The notes beneath the pieces were generated by a model that worked only from the letters and a program-made list of their open reading frames with translations, was not told the DNA's origin and made no database searches. Shown here one piece after another: positions 28,515 to 37,301 of a stretch of 64,000 nucleotides of DNA (position 1 is the stretch's first letter; each line of letters begins with the position of its first letter). Made by a program: the position numbers and the translations under genes. This DNA is from Microcella sp. (GTDB taxonomy: Bacteria; Actinomycetota; Actinomycetes; Actinomycetales; Microbacteriaceae), in contig NZ_CP075524.1 of the NCBI RefSeq assembly GCF_025808395.1, positions 1-64,000 of the forward strand, given 5' to 3'.

Positions 28515-29699
28515 ATGATCGACGTCGGCCTGCCTCGTGCGGTCGCCTCGGCTGTCTTGGTGCAGAGCCTGGCCTTTGCGCAGCGCATCATGGCGATCAT
28601 CGGCTCGGTGGTGGCGGCGACCATCGTGGTCGACGTGCAGCTCAGTCGAGGGGCAGTAGAGACGATCCCCTTGATCGCGGCGCCGTTCTTCGGCATCGGC
28701 CTGCTCGCGCTGCTGCTCGTCTGGCGGCCGACGGTGCCGATCGCGCTGACTTTCGTGCTCGGTGGAGCCATCCTCTCGATCGCCGTTCCCGTGGTCGGCA
28801 CGGCACTCGATCCTTCCTTCGGCGACACCGGGTCGTACCTGCTCAACCGCGTGGCCACCGCCATCTGCCTGGTCGGCGCGGTCGGCTCGAGCGCAGTGAG
28901 CGGTCTGGTCTGGTCGGCAGCAGGTTTTGTCGTCGCTCAAGCGAGCGTCGTGGCGGGTCTCGCCTTGGCCGGGTCGACGGCCCCGGTGGGCAGCGGCCCG
29001 CTCATCGTCTTCTCGATCTCGTTCATCGCCTATCTCACGCTCATGGTCGGGCAGCGTCAGGCTGACCGGCGGTTGCGCCCGATCAGGGCGGCCGAGCAAG
29101 AGGTTCGAACGCTCGATGACCGGGGCGTGCTCGAGCGGCGAGCTGCGGGCGTGCTGCACGACACCGTGTTGGCCGACCTCACTGCGATCGCGCAGCAGCC
29201 GGGTCGGTTGAGCGAGCGGGCGCAGAGAGTTCTTGCCGAGCATGTCGACCTCATCGACTCGGCCACCGTGGCGCGAGCGCGCGACGAACCCGCACCGCTG
29301 CACGCTCTCGGCGAGTCGTTGCGCACTCTGGCGCGCGAATACCAGTGGAGCGGGGTGCGCGTCGACGTCAACGGCATTGAAGCGCTGCGCGACGCAGTGG
29401 CTGCCGATGTTCGACACGCGGTGGTCGGGGCGGTGCGGGCGGCGCTCGACAACGTCGTGCACCACGCCGGCACCGACCGTGCCGAGCTGGTGGTGGGCAT
29501 GCGCGATGATCGACTGACAGTGCTCGTCGTCGACGACGGCCTGGGGTTCTCAGCTGACGCTCTGCCCACCGACCGACTCGGAGTGCGCGCCTCGATCGTC
29601 GACCGCGTCGAACAGGTGGGGGGTTCGGTCAAGGTGTGGTCTGGCCCCGATGGCACGACGATCATGATGACGGTTCCCCTCGACGGCGGGTCGCCATGA
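28515..29699 (+). CDS. NarL-group sensor histidine kinase
   Basis: 394 aa. Five or six N-terminal helices (to about residue 175) form a membrane sensor without a large extracytoplasmic loop. The dimerisation/phosphoacceptor helix reads RRAAGVLHDTVLADLTAIAQ, with the His of HisKA_3 kinases. The HATPase_c domain has an N-box (AALDNVVHHAG), G1 box (VVDDGLGF) and a later Gly-rich region (GGSVKVWSGPDGTTI). Seven nt downstream of ispH and overlapping the next gene by 4 nt. No response regulator gene is adjacent, which is unusual for this type. Confidence 0.85.
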   Translation: MIDVGLPRAVASAVLVQSLAFAQRIMAIIGSVVAATIVVDVQLSRGAVETIPLIAAPFFGIGLLALLLVWRPTVPIALTFVLGGAILSIAVPVVGTALDPSFGDTGSYLLNRVATAICLVGAVGSSAVSGLVWSAAGFVVAQASVVAGLALAGSTAPVGSGPLIVFSISFIAYLTLMVGQRQADRRLRPIRAAEQEVRTLDDRGVLERRAAGVLHDTVLADLTAIAQQPGRLSERAQRVLAEHVDLIDSATVARARDEPAPLHALGESLRTLAREYQWSGVRVDVNGIEALRDAVAADVRHAVVGAVRAALDNVVHHAGTDRAELVVGMRDDRLTVLVVDDGLGFSADALPTDRLGVRASIVDRVEQVGGSVKVWSGPDGTTIMMTVPLDGGSP

Positions 29700-30889
29700 C
29701 GCGGGGCTCGTGGCAGCGCAGCCCGTGGGGGGCCGACCCGCTGAGCTGGTTCTCGACTCCGAACCTGCCGATCGCCGCGGCGGCGATCACACTCGTGCAG
29801 GGAGTGCTCACTCTGACACTCAGCCCCCAGGGCGGTTCGCGTCCACTCGTGCAGGGTGTCGCACTCGCGATCGCGGTGATCGCCCAGCTCAGCCTGCATG
29901 TCGCCACCAGGCCGCCTCGAGGTGAACTCGGCCTCGCTCGCACGATCGGCCTCACGGTGTTCGCGAGCGCGGCGCTCGTGATCTCAGCACTCGGATACTG
30001 GGGCGAGACCTTTCCGGTGCATCTGTGGTGGGCGCCCCTGGCGCTCTCGCTCACCCTCTTGGCGATGTCTCCGTACACGACGGCGGGTCGACTCGCGGTC
30101 GCAGGGTCGGTGGCGCTGGCGATCTCGACGGTGAGTACGCTCGCCATCGTGGTGCCAGATGACCCGAGCTGGCCGCCGTACTCGACCGTGATGATCGTGC
30201 TGTTTCCGATCATCATCGGCTTCATCGGAGGCGTGATCATGATTCATGCGATCACCGATCGGCTCTCACGCTGGAACGAGCGACCCCTGGTCGGCGCGAT
30301 CGCGGGCGAAGAAGACGGTGCCCTCGTCGCCCTCGTTGACGCAGAGACGAGCACCCGCATCGCCGATGCCCGCGCCCTCATCTCTGGAGTTCTCGAGAGG
30401 GGTGTCGTCTCAGATGACGACGCCGAGCAGGCGGCGGTGCTCGCCGAGCGGTTGAGAGCCGAGCTCACCGGTGACGTCGACCGCACGTGGCTCGAACGCA
30501 TCGCCACCGGTGCACCCCTCACCATCGATGACCCGCTGCACCTCGCTGACGAGCTCGACCTCGCGCAGCGCACCGCGCTGCGCGCGCTCATCGATGCGGT
30601 GCTCGACGACTCGCCGACAGCACTCGGCACGGCGAGCATCGAGCTGCGGCGCACTGACGAGGGGGCCGTGGCTGTCGCCGTGCAGGTGTCGTCGTCGCTG
30701 CCCGAGGGCCGTCGTGAGTCGTTTCTGGCGCCCTACTACGTCAGCCTGCACTCGACGGTCACCAAGCTGCGGTGGCGCGCCGGCCCGGTCACGGCGATCG
30801 AGTTCGAAGTGGGCGGGCGCGCTCAGACCCGCCCTCCTGCGGTGCAGAGCACTCCCGAGCCCGGAACCCCCGGCGCTCCTCGCGGGTGA
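29696..30889 (+). CDS. Polytopic membrane protein, possible degenerate kinase partner
   Basis: 397 aa. About six N-terminal helices parallel the architecture of the preceding kinase. The C-terminal ~180 residues (DDPLHLADELDLAQRTALRAL, STVTKLRWRAGPVTAIEFEVGG) are laid out like a His kinase DHp/ATPase tail, but I find no phosphoacceptor His in a HisKA_3 motif and no N, G1 or G2 boxes, so catalysis is unlikely. ATG overlaps the kinase stop. It ends 3 bp before the left copy of the fba-derived direct repeat; a response regulator may once have followed (inference). Confidence 0.6.
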   Translation: MTRGSWQRSPWGADPLSWFSTPNLPIAAAAITLVQGVLTLTLSPQGGSRPLVQGVALAIAVIAQLSLHVATRPPRGELGLARTIGLTVFASAALVISALGYWGETFPVHLWWAPLALSLTLLAMSPYTTAGRLAVAGSVALAISTVSTLAIVVPDDPSWPPYSTVMIVLFPIIIGFIGGVIMIHAITDRLSRWNERPLVGAIAGEEDGALVALVDAETSTRIADARALISGVLERGVVSDDDAEQAAVLAERLRAELTGDVDRTWLERIATGAPLTIDDPLHLADELDLAQRTALRALIDAVLDDSPTALGTASIELRRTDEGAVAVAVQVSSSLPEGRRESFLAPYYVSLHSTVTKLRWRAGPVTAIEFEVGGRAQTRPPAVQSTPEPGTPGAPRG

Positions 30890-30892
30890 GGC

Positions 30893-31000
30893 GCCGAGCT
30901 CAGCGCCCGGAGTGCCCGGCCGACCCGAGCTGCTGCGTCGCCTCGACGACGCGCTTCGCCATCGCCGACTCGGCCGCCTTGCGCCACGAGCGCGGGTCGT
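30893..31000. repeat. Left copy of the 108-bp direct repeat flanking the sugar island (attL-like)
   Basis: Matches 42884-42991 at 104 of 108 bases, same orientation; mismatches at 30927, 30939, 30942 and 30983. The right copy is the 3' end of fba plus 8 downstream bases. The match starts and ends abruptly, 11,991 bp apart. Confidence 0.95.
30900..31000 (-). pseudogene. Orphan 3' fragment of fba (class II aldolase)
   Basis: On the minus strand this reads the last 33 codons of fructose-bisphosphate aldolase, DPRSWRKAAESAMAKR onward to HSGR and TGA, in frame and without internal stops. Compared with the intact gene only one residue changes (Gly to Arg after DPRSW). Upstream sequence is unrelated from 31001, so it cannot be expressed as aldolase. 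It converges on the membrane-protein gene ending at 30889. Confidence 0.9.
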
Positions 31001-31130
31001 CGGTGCTCTTGTGCTCGGTAAAGAGCCGTTGCTGTGGCGCGCTCTTGAGCGCGGTGAGTCTGTTGTTGACTTTGTGAGGTCAATCATGCCCGAACTAGCT
31101 GGTGCGAGTTCGAAAGTGCGCTGGATAGCG

Positions 31131-31159
31131 TTGCGGTATTTGCCTGGGGGTGCTAGTAA
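31131..31159 (+). promoter_or_regulatory. Candidate promoter of the sugar importer operon
   Basis: TTGCGG (31131-31136), 17-nt spacer, TAGTAA (31154-31159). The predicted transcription start falls on the operator that follows. The stretch 31001-31235 has no gene; it also holds a CGCGCTC-TT-GAGCGCG palindrome at 31038-31053. Confidence 0.35.
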
Positions 31160-31171
31160 TGTGTTTACAAA
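31158..31171. promoter_or_regulatory. GT-N4-AC operator site 1 (importer operon)
   Basis: AATGT-GTTT-ACAAA, one of four matching sites in the island. It overlaps a second perfect inverted repeat, CAAAGTA-CA-TACTTTG at 31168-31183. Both sit at or just past the predicted transcription start, a position suited to repression by the linked GntR protein. Confidence 0.6.
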
Positions 31172-31235
31172 GTACATACTTTGCACCCGGACCCGCAGCC
31201 GCGGGCCCGCCTCATCAATGAAGATAGGTGACACC

Positions 31236-32270
31236 GTGAACAGCACATTCACTCACCGCGGAAAGCGTCGTCGGTGGCTCAGTGCCATCGCTCTGGCAGC
31301 TTCAGCCGCGCTGCTCTCTGCCTGCGCCACGGCCGCGCCAGCGGAGGACGGCGACACCGACGAGACGCAGACCGTTCGCGTAGGTATCGTCGGTTTCAGC
31401 GCCGCCGACGCCACAGCCAACAAGACCGCCGAGCTCATGGTCGAGCAGGCCGAGGCGCTCGGTTGGGAGACTGAGTATCAAGCCGCGAATCCGGCAGGTG
31501 ACTCGGCGAGCGCCAACTCGCTCATTCAGGTGATGCTCCAGAAGGGCGCGACCGTCATCATCACCATGAATTTCGATCCCGACACTCTGGGTGCAGGCCT
31601 CGCGGCCGCTCGTGAGGCGGGCGTTCCGGTCATGGGTATGAGTTCGGGCAAGTTGGGCGATGGCATGGCATGGGCCAGCAACGTCGGCTACATCCCTGAG
31701 TATGGCGAGCTCATTCGCTCTGACCTCGACCCCGCTGCCGAGCGCGTTGAGGTGCTCAACCTGCAGTTCTTGCTGGCCACTCCCGGTCAAGGTCGTGACC
31801 AGTTGATGCAGGAAATCGCAGCCGATGACCCGCGCGTGAACCTGACTGACCGTGAGGTGCCTATCCCCGGCGCTGTGCAAGGTGGTCGCGACTTCACTAC
31901 CGCCTGGTTGGCGGCCAACCCGCCGACGCCCGGTGTGCAGCTGATCATCTACGCAGTGTTCGACCAGCCGGCCGAAGGTGCGGTTGCCGCACTTCGACAG
32001 GCAGGTCGCGATGATGTGCTCATCTACAGCTACGACGCCACCCCGGTCGGCCTTGAGCTGGTGAAAGAAGGGTGGATTCGCGGGAACATCCAGAACGGTC
32101 GTCAGGCGCAAGCTGACCAGGTGATCGCTGCAGCTCAGAAGGTTGTCTCGGGTGAGTTCACGGTCGACAACCCCGTGCTCGTGCCGGTGGCCTTCTTCAT
32201 TGTCACCACAGACAATGTCGAGCAGTATGAGAGGGACTTCCCGGCCGCGTTCACGGAGGAAGGCGTCTAG
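31236..32270 (+). CDS. Sugar ABC transporter substrate-binding lipoprotein (ribose/fructose type)
   Basis: 344 aa. Signal peptide with basic start (HRGKRRRW) and lipobox LLSACATA. Mature protein is a periplasmic binding protein type 1 fold: VRVGIVGFSAADATANKTAEL, GATVIITMNFDPDTLG, AAREAGVPVMGM, GAVAALRQAGRDDVLIYSYDATP. These are monosaccharide binders of the CUT2 class; the pattern resembles RbsB/FrcB, but the ligand cannot be read. GTG 31236 preceded by ATAGGTGA. First gene of the island importer. Codon use is noticeably less GC-extreme than in the surrounding chromosome. Confidence 0.85.
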   Translation: MNSTFTHRGKRRRWLSAIALAASAALLSACATAAPAEDGDTDETQTVRVGIVGFSAADATANKTAELMVEQAEALGWETEYQAANPAGDSASANSLIQVMLQKGATVIITMNFDPDTLGAGLAAAREAGVPVMGMSSGKLGDGMAWASNVGYIPEYGELIRSDLDPAAERVEVLNLQFLLATPGQGRDQLMQEIAADDPRVNLTDREVPIPGAVQGGRDFTTAWLAANPPTPGVQLIIYAVFDQPAEGAVAALRQAGRDDVLIYSYDATPVGLELVKEGWIRGNIQNGRQAQADQVIAAAQKVVSGEFTVDNPVLVPVAFFIVTTDNVEQYERDFPAAFTEEGV

Positions 32271-32348
32271 GCCAGAGCGAAACCCCTCGAAGTTCGGGCG
32301 GTGCCTGCCGGGCCGGCAGGCACCGCCCCCAATGTGCGGAAGAAAGTA

Positions 32349-33407
32349 ATGAGCGCAATCACAACCACTCGCAATGCAAAGTTGCCAGCGAGGGCCTCAC
32401 GGCCTTTCCACCTCAAAGCTCTGTCGTTCGGGGGAAAGTACGGAACGATCGTCGTGCTGGTCGGCATGACTCTGGCCTTCTATATCGCCGGCCCGACCAC
32501 CTTCGGCAACCCCAACAACCTGGTGAATGTTCTCACCAACCTGGCCCCGGGCGCCATTGTTGCCCTCGGCCTGACGATCTGCCTAGTCGCCGGAGACTTC
32601 GACTTGAGTATCGGCTTTCAGGCGAGCATCGCCGGAGTCTTCATCGTCGGCTTCTTGAGCGGCCTCGGATTCTTGGGTGTGAGCGGTCCGAGCCCTGAAC
32701 CGGGCAGCGGTCTTCCCCTCATTGTGTCGATCTTGCTCGTCTTAGCGGCCGGGACCTTCTTCGGTCTTATCAATGGATTGATCGTCACCAAGCTTGGGGT
32801 CAACGCGCTGATCGCGACGCTCGGTACCGGAACCGTGATCTTCGCGATCAACCTCATGTACGGCAACGGCGTCACCTACCCGGTGCGCGACGACGGCACC
32901 TTCATGCAGTTGGCCCTCGGTCGCCTGTTCGGCGTCATCCCGTACCCGATCATTATCCTGATCGGCTTCGCCGTCGCGCTCTGGCTGCTGCTGAATGCGA
33001 CCCCGCTCGGACAGCACATCAAGGCTGTCGGTGACGACCCCGAGGCGGCGCGCAGACTCGGCATCAATGTCTCGCGCACCCGCATCTGGGCATTCATCAT
33101 CTGCGGTGTTTGCGGCACCTCGGGCGGCATCATGCTCGCGGCCTCGCTCGGCAGCGGTGACGCCAATGCGGGCGACGTGTACCTTCTGCAGGCCTTCGCT
33201 GCCGCCTTCCTCGGTTCAGCCGCGCTGCGCGACGGTGAGTTTCACATCGTCGGAACCCTGCTCGGGGTGCTCACGGTCGCCATTGGTTTCAACGGTCTGG
33301 CGATCTTCGCCGCACCGGCTTACTCGCAGTACTTGTTTGCAGGGGGGCTGCTGATTATCGCGGTCGCGCTCAGCAGCCTCAGCCGCAGGTACGTGTCAGA
33401 CCTATGA
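32349..33407 (+). CDS. Sugar ABC transporter permease, CUT2 type
   Basis: 352 aa, eight to ten hydrophobic helices. Family features: GLTICLVAGDFDLSIGFQASI (the SVG-like loop of RbsC/FrcC), FFGLINGLIVTKLGVNALIATLGT and the conserved VGDDPEAARRLGINVSRTR loop that contacts the ATPase. A GGAAGAAAG precedes the ATG at 32349. Overlaps the ATPase gene by 4 nt. Acts as a homodimer in this transporter class. Confidence 0.92.
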   Translation: MSAITTTRNAKLPARASRPFHLKALSFGGKYGTIVVLVGMTLAFYIAGPTTFGNPNNLVNVLTNLAPGAIVALGLTICLVAGDFDLSIGFQASIAGVFIVGFLSGLGFLGVSGPSPEPGSGLPLIVSILLVLAAGTFFGLINGLIVTKLGVNALIATLGTGTVIFAINLMYGNGVTYPVRDDGTFMQLALGRLFGVIPYPIIILIGFAVALWLLLNATPLGQHIKAVGDDPEAARRLGINVSRTRIWAFIICGVCGTSGGIMLAASLGSGDANAGDVYLLQAFAAAFLGSAALRDGEFHIVGTLLGVLTVAIGFNGLAIFAAPAYSQYLFAGGLLIIAVALSSLSRRYVSDL

Positions 33408-34237
33408 ACGCGCGAAAGGATGCAGACGTGCAGAACACGCCGGAGACCGTCTTGGAGGTCGCCAACCTGCACAAGTGGTTCGGGGGGCTTCACGCCCTCG
33501 ATGACGTGTCGTTCTCGGTTCGCAGAGGCGAGTCCGTTGGCCTGGTCGGCGATAACGGCGCTGGCAAGTCAACCTTGCTCAAGACCCTCTCGGGCGTGCA
33601 TGAACCCACCGAAGGGCGGATCGTGCTCGAAGGCACAGAGGTCAGGCTTGGTAGCCCCACCGTCGCGCGCAGTCACGGCGTCGAAACCGTCTATCAAGAC
33701 CTCGCCTTGATCGGCCGGTTCACCATCGCAGAGAACTTCTTTCTCGGCCGTGAGCTGCGCCGCTTCGGGCTGCTGCGCAAGCGGGCCATGAGAAACGCTA
33801 CTGATGAGGCCTTGCGCAACCTCGATGTGCGGGTGCCATTCGCCAACCGCCGCGTGTCGAAGATGTCGGGTGGGCAGCGGCAGGCGGTCGCCATCGCGCG
33901 CGGCGCATACTGGGGCCGAAAGATGCTGTTGCTCGACGAACCCACCGCGGCGCTCGGCGTTCGTGAATCGGGCGAGGTACTGCGATTGCTCGACGGCCTC
34001 AAAGAGGGCGGCATCACCACCATCCTCGTGACGCACAACATCGATCACCTGTGGCACGTGTGCGACCGCATCCTGGTGCTTCGCCGCGGTCGCCTGGTCG
34101 CCGATGTCGCGAAGAGTGATGTCACACCCGCAGAGGTAGTCGGGCATATAACCGGTGCGATCGAAGCCCATAGTGGCGACGACTCCACAGAAGCAGCCGC
34201 CTCAGACACGACTACCGGCGCAGGCGACGACGAATGA
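33404..34237 (+). CDS. Sugar ABC transporter ATP-binding protein, single-domain CUT2 (FrcA-like)
   Basis: 277 aa as drawn from ATG 33404; a GTG at 33428 preceded by AAAGGA gives 269 aa and is equally good. Walker A GDNGAGKSTLL, signature MSGGQRQAVAIARG, Walker B LLLDEPTAALG and switch His (LVTHNIDH). Only one nucleotide-binding domain, unlike the duplicated RbsA/MglA proteins, so it resembles the fructose transporter FrcA and works as a dimer. Acidic low-complexity C-terminal tail (SGDDSTEAAASDTTTGAGDD). Overlaps the next gene by 4 nt. Confidence 0.9.
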   Translation: MNARKDADVQNTPETVLEVANLHKWFGGLHALDDVSFSVRRGESVGLVGDNGAGKSTLLKTLSGVHEPTEGRIVLEGTEVRLGSPTVARSHGVETVYQDLALIGRFTIAENFFLGRELRRFGLLRKRAMRNATDEALRNLDVRVPFANRRVSKMSGGQRQAVAIARGAYWGRKMLLLDEPTAALGVRESGEVLRLLDGLKEGGITTILVTHNIDHLWHVCDRILVLRRGRLVADVAKSDVTPAEVVGHITGAIEAHSGDDSTEAAASDTTTGAGDDE

Positions 34238-35142
34238 CTGCCGCCTATGACGGCACCGGCAGCAAGAGCCCTCAGTGGTGGCCCTCACGGTACGGTGCTG
34301 ACGATGAGCGCGGCAGTCTCAATGAGATCACTGCTGAACGAGTGATCGCCGCCCTGAGGCTTCCGCGCATCGGTCGCGTCATCGAACTCGCGCCCGTGCA
34401 CGAGGTCGACATGCCTGGGCCAGCGCGGCGCGACTGGCGGCAGATGATTCTCACCGATGGCGCGCTGCCTGGCTTGCACGGCGACCCCTCCGAGTGGACC
34501 GGGTTCGAAGAGTACATCTCAAGTTCGGCCCACGTCGGCTGCCACGTCGATGGGCTCGCCCACAATGGCATCGCTGGCCGTGGCTACAACGGAGTGCACT
34601 ACACCGAGTTCTTCGCCAAGGGCGGTCTGCGTCGCCTGGGCGCTGAGAACATGCATTCGTGGGTGACTCGGGGTGTCTGTCTCGACATCGCAGCATTGCG
34701 AGGCCTTGACGTGATGTCGCCTGGCGACATGGTCACCGTTGCCGATCTTGAGGCAGCCGAAGCGCGCCAAGGTGTCACGGTTGCCCCTGGCGATGCCGTG
34801 CTCATTCACACCGGCTGGATGTCGCTCTGGCAGGTCGACAATGATCGCTTTCTTGAGGGCGAGCCCGGAGTTGGCTGGGATGCCGCGCACTGGTTGACCG
34901 ATCGTCGGGTGTCGATCGTGGGGGCAGACAATTGGGCGTTTGAGGTGATCCCCTTTGAGCGCCCCGAACGCGCGTTCGTCGTGCATCAACACCTGCTCGC
35001 CGAAACCGGCACGTACATCATCGAGAACATTCACACGGCCGAACTGATCGCTACGGGCAGCACCGAGTTTCTGTTCGTGCTGGCGCCCATCCGCGGGAGG
35101 GGTTCGACCGGGGCCATGGCCTCACCGATCGCGATCATCTAA
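34234..35142 (+). CDS. Cyclase-family (kynurenine formamidase-like) metal hydrolase
   Basis: 302 aa, PF04199-type fold. The metal-binding motif HxGxHxD...H is visible as SAHVGCHVDGLAHNG around residue 95, and GDAVLIHTGWMSLW and VHQHLLAETGTYIIEN match the later conserved regions. Family members hydrolyse cyclic amides, lactones or formamides; the neighbours (dehydrogenases, SMP-30 lactonase) make a sugar-derived lactone or enol ester a reasonable guess, but this is inference. Coupled to the importer ATPase by a 4-nt overlap, so the enzyme belongs to the island pathway. Confidence 0.8.
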   Translation: MTAAYDGTGSKSPQWWPSRYGADDERGSLNEITAERVIAALRLPRIGRVIELAPVHEVDMPGPARRDWRQMILTDGALPGLHGDPSEWTGFEEYISSSAHVGCHVDGLAHNGIAGRGYNGVHYTEFFAKGGLRRLGAENMHSWVTRGVCLDIAALRGLDVMSPGDMVTVADLEAAEARQGVTVAPGDAVLIHTGWMSLWQVDNDRFLEGEPGVGWDAAHWLTDRRVSIVGADNWAFEVIPFERPERAFVVHQHLLAETGTYIIENIHTAELIATGSTEFLFVLAPIRGRGSTGAMASPIAII

Positions 35143-35166
35143 CGAAGCAGAAAGGGGTGACACCTG

Positions 35167-35940
35167 GTGTCATTCGAAGCAAAGTCCGCGATCGTCACCG
35201 GCGGCGCCTCGGGCATCGGCTTGCGCGTGGTCGAGCGATTGGTCGAGCGGGGGGCGCGCGTGGTCGTCGCTGATCGTGATCGGGAGGCTCTGGACCGCGT
35301 TCGGCAGTCGTTCGGCGCCAGCGTCGCGCCCGTGGAGGTCGACGTGCGCAACGAAGACGACATCGCCGCAATGGTGGCCGCTTCCCGGCAGCTCGGCCCG
35401 CTCAGTGTGGCGGTGAACGCCGCCGGCATGGGGGAGGGACATCCGGTGGTAGAGGAAGACCTCGAGACCTGGAACCGGGTCGTCAGCATCGTGCTCACTG
35501 GCGTCTTTCTCTCGGTGAAGCACGAGGCGCGCGAGATGATCCGGCACGGTGGGGGTGGGGCAATCGTCAACATCGCCTCGATCAACGCCAACGTGCCTAC
35601 CTGGGGTTCCGCGGCCTACTCGGTCGCTAAGTCGGGCGTTGAGATGTTGACGCGTAGCTCGTCACTTGAGCTGGCCGAGCACCGCATCCGAGTCACCTGC
35701 GTTTCTCCTGGTCTTGTCGAAACTCCGATGGCGCACCGTACCGGCAACATGACCCCCGAGATGGTTCAGCGCTGGCTCGACCACACCCCGCTCGGCCGCG
35801 TCGGCACCACTGACGACATCGCAGCCGCCGCTTTGTTCTTGGCTAGTGACGATGCCACTTGGATAACCGGGCACAATCTCGTGGTCGACGGCGGCCTGTC
35901 GCATACCGCAGGACCAGTCACCCGCGACCTGGTGTCGTAA
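35167..35940 (+). CDS. Short-chain dehydrogenase/reductase (SDR) 1
   Basis: 257 aa classical SDR. NAD(P)-binding motif TGGASGIG (TGxxxGxG) at residues about 11-18, Asp at the end of beta-2/3 (VVVADRDRE) favouring NAD(H), NAAG-type NAAGMGEG, catalytic Ser-Tyr-Lys in IASINAN...AAYSVAKSGVE. Ends with WITGHNLVVDGGL. GTG 35167 with GAAAGGGGTG upstream. Last gene of the plus-strand importer operon. Probable oxidation of a sugar or sugar acid hydroxyl. Confidence 0.9.
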   Translation: MSFEAKSAIVTGGASGIGLRVVERLVERGARVVVADRDREALDRVRQSFGASVAPVEVDVRNEDDIAAMVAASRQLGPLSVAVNAAGMGEGHPVVEEDLETWNRVVSIVLTGVFLSVKHEAREMIRHGGGGAIVNIASINANVPTWGSAAYSVAKSGVEMLTRSSSLELAEHRIRVTCVSPGLVETPMAHRTGNMTPEMVQRWLDHTPLGRVGTTDDIAAAALFLASDDATWITGHNLVVDGGLSHTAGPVTRDLVS

Positions 35941-35965
35941 GCGACCGGAGTCGTTGGCTACCGAG

Positions 35966-36394
35966 TCAGGGATTCGCTGGCGAGGTGGCCAGCAATACCG
36001 TGAGCATCTCGGTGCCGGTGTTGCGAATGCCATGCTCGGCCCACGCGGGCATGAAGATGAAATGCCCCGGCCCGACCTCTACGTCGCCGCTTGAGCGAAG
36101 CATTGTGCCGGTACCTGAGAGGATCACGTAGGTCTCTTCGGTCTCATGCGAGTGCAGAACCATCTCGGCGTGCGGTGGCACATAGAGCATCACGACGCTG
36201 TGGTTGCGTGAGGGTGCCGCAGGGTTGGTTGGGTGTACCACGCGCACGGCCGAGATCGGAACCGTCGTCTCGTCGTACATGATCGGCAAGCCGTCTTGCA
36301 CGGTGAGCACGATCGCCTCCGGTGGCACCTCCGGTTTCGGCAGGGTCGGGTTAAGGCTGCCGTGGCTGGGCAGCATGCGGTGGGTGGCAGACAT
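35966..36394 (-). CDS. Cupin-domain protein
   Basis: 142 aa single-domain cupin. Motif 1: MVLHSHETEETYVILSGTG (metal ligands His, His, Glu); motif 2: GHFIFMPAWAEHGIRN (His). Such proteins are sugar isomerases, epimerases or small ligand sensors; the island context suggests sugar isomerisation (inference). ATG 36394 chosen because GAAAGG lies 6 nt upstream; an ATG at 36400 overlaps the stop of the SMP-30 gene. Third gene of the minus-strand operon that starts at 38078. Confidence 0.82.
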   Translation of the reverse strand: MSATHRMLPSHGSLNPTLPKPEVPPEAIVLTVQDGLPIMYDETTVPISAVRVVHPTNPAAPSRNHSVVMLYVPPHAEMVLHSHETEETYVILSGTGTMLRSSGDVEVGPGHFIFMPAWAEHGIRNTGTEMLTVLLATSPANP

Positions 36395-36396
36395 GG

Positions 36397-37299
36397 TCAT
36401 CCTTTCGAGGGCGACATGGTGTGGGCGGCGATCTCGACGCGAGCGTGCATGATGGCGCCGCGTCGGGTCGTCACGGGGTCAACAGTTTCGACGGGTGGTG
36501 CACACGTGAGGAAGAGATCGCGTCCGTCAGCACCGCCTAAGGCCACCGAGTAGGCAGCCAGCTCGCCAGTGTCGACGAAGTCAGTCACCTCTCCGCCGGG
36601 CAGCACCCGCCGCGCTCCGTGCCCTTTCGCGTCGGCCAACCACACGGCGCCACTGCGATCAAGCACGAGCCCGTCAGGAACTTGAGGCAGCAGTGGTGTT
36701 ATCTCGCTGATGCTGTAGCTGCCTGGGTCGGGAGCGAATTCGGCCCAGACACGGCGATCGACGAGCTCGTCGCCAGCAAAGGTGAAAGCGGTCAGACGAC
36801 ACCGGTAGGTCTCCACTACGACGAGGTGGCCTCGCTCCTCGTCAAGGATGATGCCATTGGGAAACACCAGGTCGTCGACCACCGCGTCGACCCGACCGTC
36901 GGGGGTGACCCGAATCAGTGAAGTAGGCAGGGCGAGATCAGGGTCACTCGGGCTGACGCCGAAGTTGCCGATGTAGCAGGTGCCGCGTCTGTCGATCGCC
37001 ATGTCGTTGGCGGGCCCGGTGACCAGGTGATCGAACCGCGCCACGAGGTCGAGCTCGCCGTTGACGATGGCGTAGAGCGCGCAGTCGTCCATCGACACCA
37101 CGCGCAGTGACCCGTCGGGCATGAAGCCCAAGCCGGAGGGGCGTCCGGGCACCTCCGCGACCAGAGTGAGCTCGCCATCCGGCCGCAGGCGGAGCACGCG
37201 CCGCGTGAAGAAGTCAGAAAACCACAGGGCGCCGTCGTGCCACCGTGGCGCCTCAGTGACCGATAGCCCGCCGGTGAGCAGGGTTGCCGCGCGGGTCAT
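36397..37299 (-). CDS. SMP-30/gluconolactonase family protein
   Basis: 300 aa six-bladed propeller lactonase. Metal-binding residues characteristic of the family are readable: Glu in VTEAPRWHDG, Asn in PANDMAIDRRG, Asn in LVFPNGIILD and Asp in PDGLVLDRSG. Hydrolyses sugar lactones made by a dehydrogenase step, here probably the adjacent SDR or Zn-ADH. ATG 37299 is preceded by AGAAAGG and lies next to the SDR stop, so translation is coupled. Confidence 0.88.
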   Translation of the reverse strand: MTRAATLLTGGLSVTEAPRWHDGALWFSDFFTRRVLRLRPDGELTLVAEVPGRPSGLGFMPDGSLRVVSMDDCALYAIVNGELDLVARFDHLVTGPANDMAIDRRGTCYIGNFGVSPSDPDLALPTSLIRVTPDGRVDAVVDDLVFPNGIILDEERGHLVVVETYRCRLTAFTFAGDELVDRRVWAEFAPDPGSYSISEITPLLPQVPDGLVLDRSGAVWLADAKGHGARRVLPGGEVTDFVDTGELAAYSVALGGADGRDLFLTCAPPVETVDPVTTRRGAIMHARVEIAAHTMSPSKG

Positions 37300-37301
37300 C
37301 G

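Noticed and set aside
31001..31130. Possible integrase or excisionase remnant at the left end of the island
   Set aside because: No frame of useful length or recognisable tyrosine/serine recombinase motif on either strand; only a CGCGCTC-TT-GAGCGCG palindrome.
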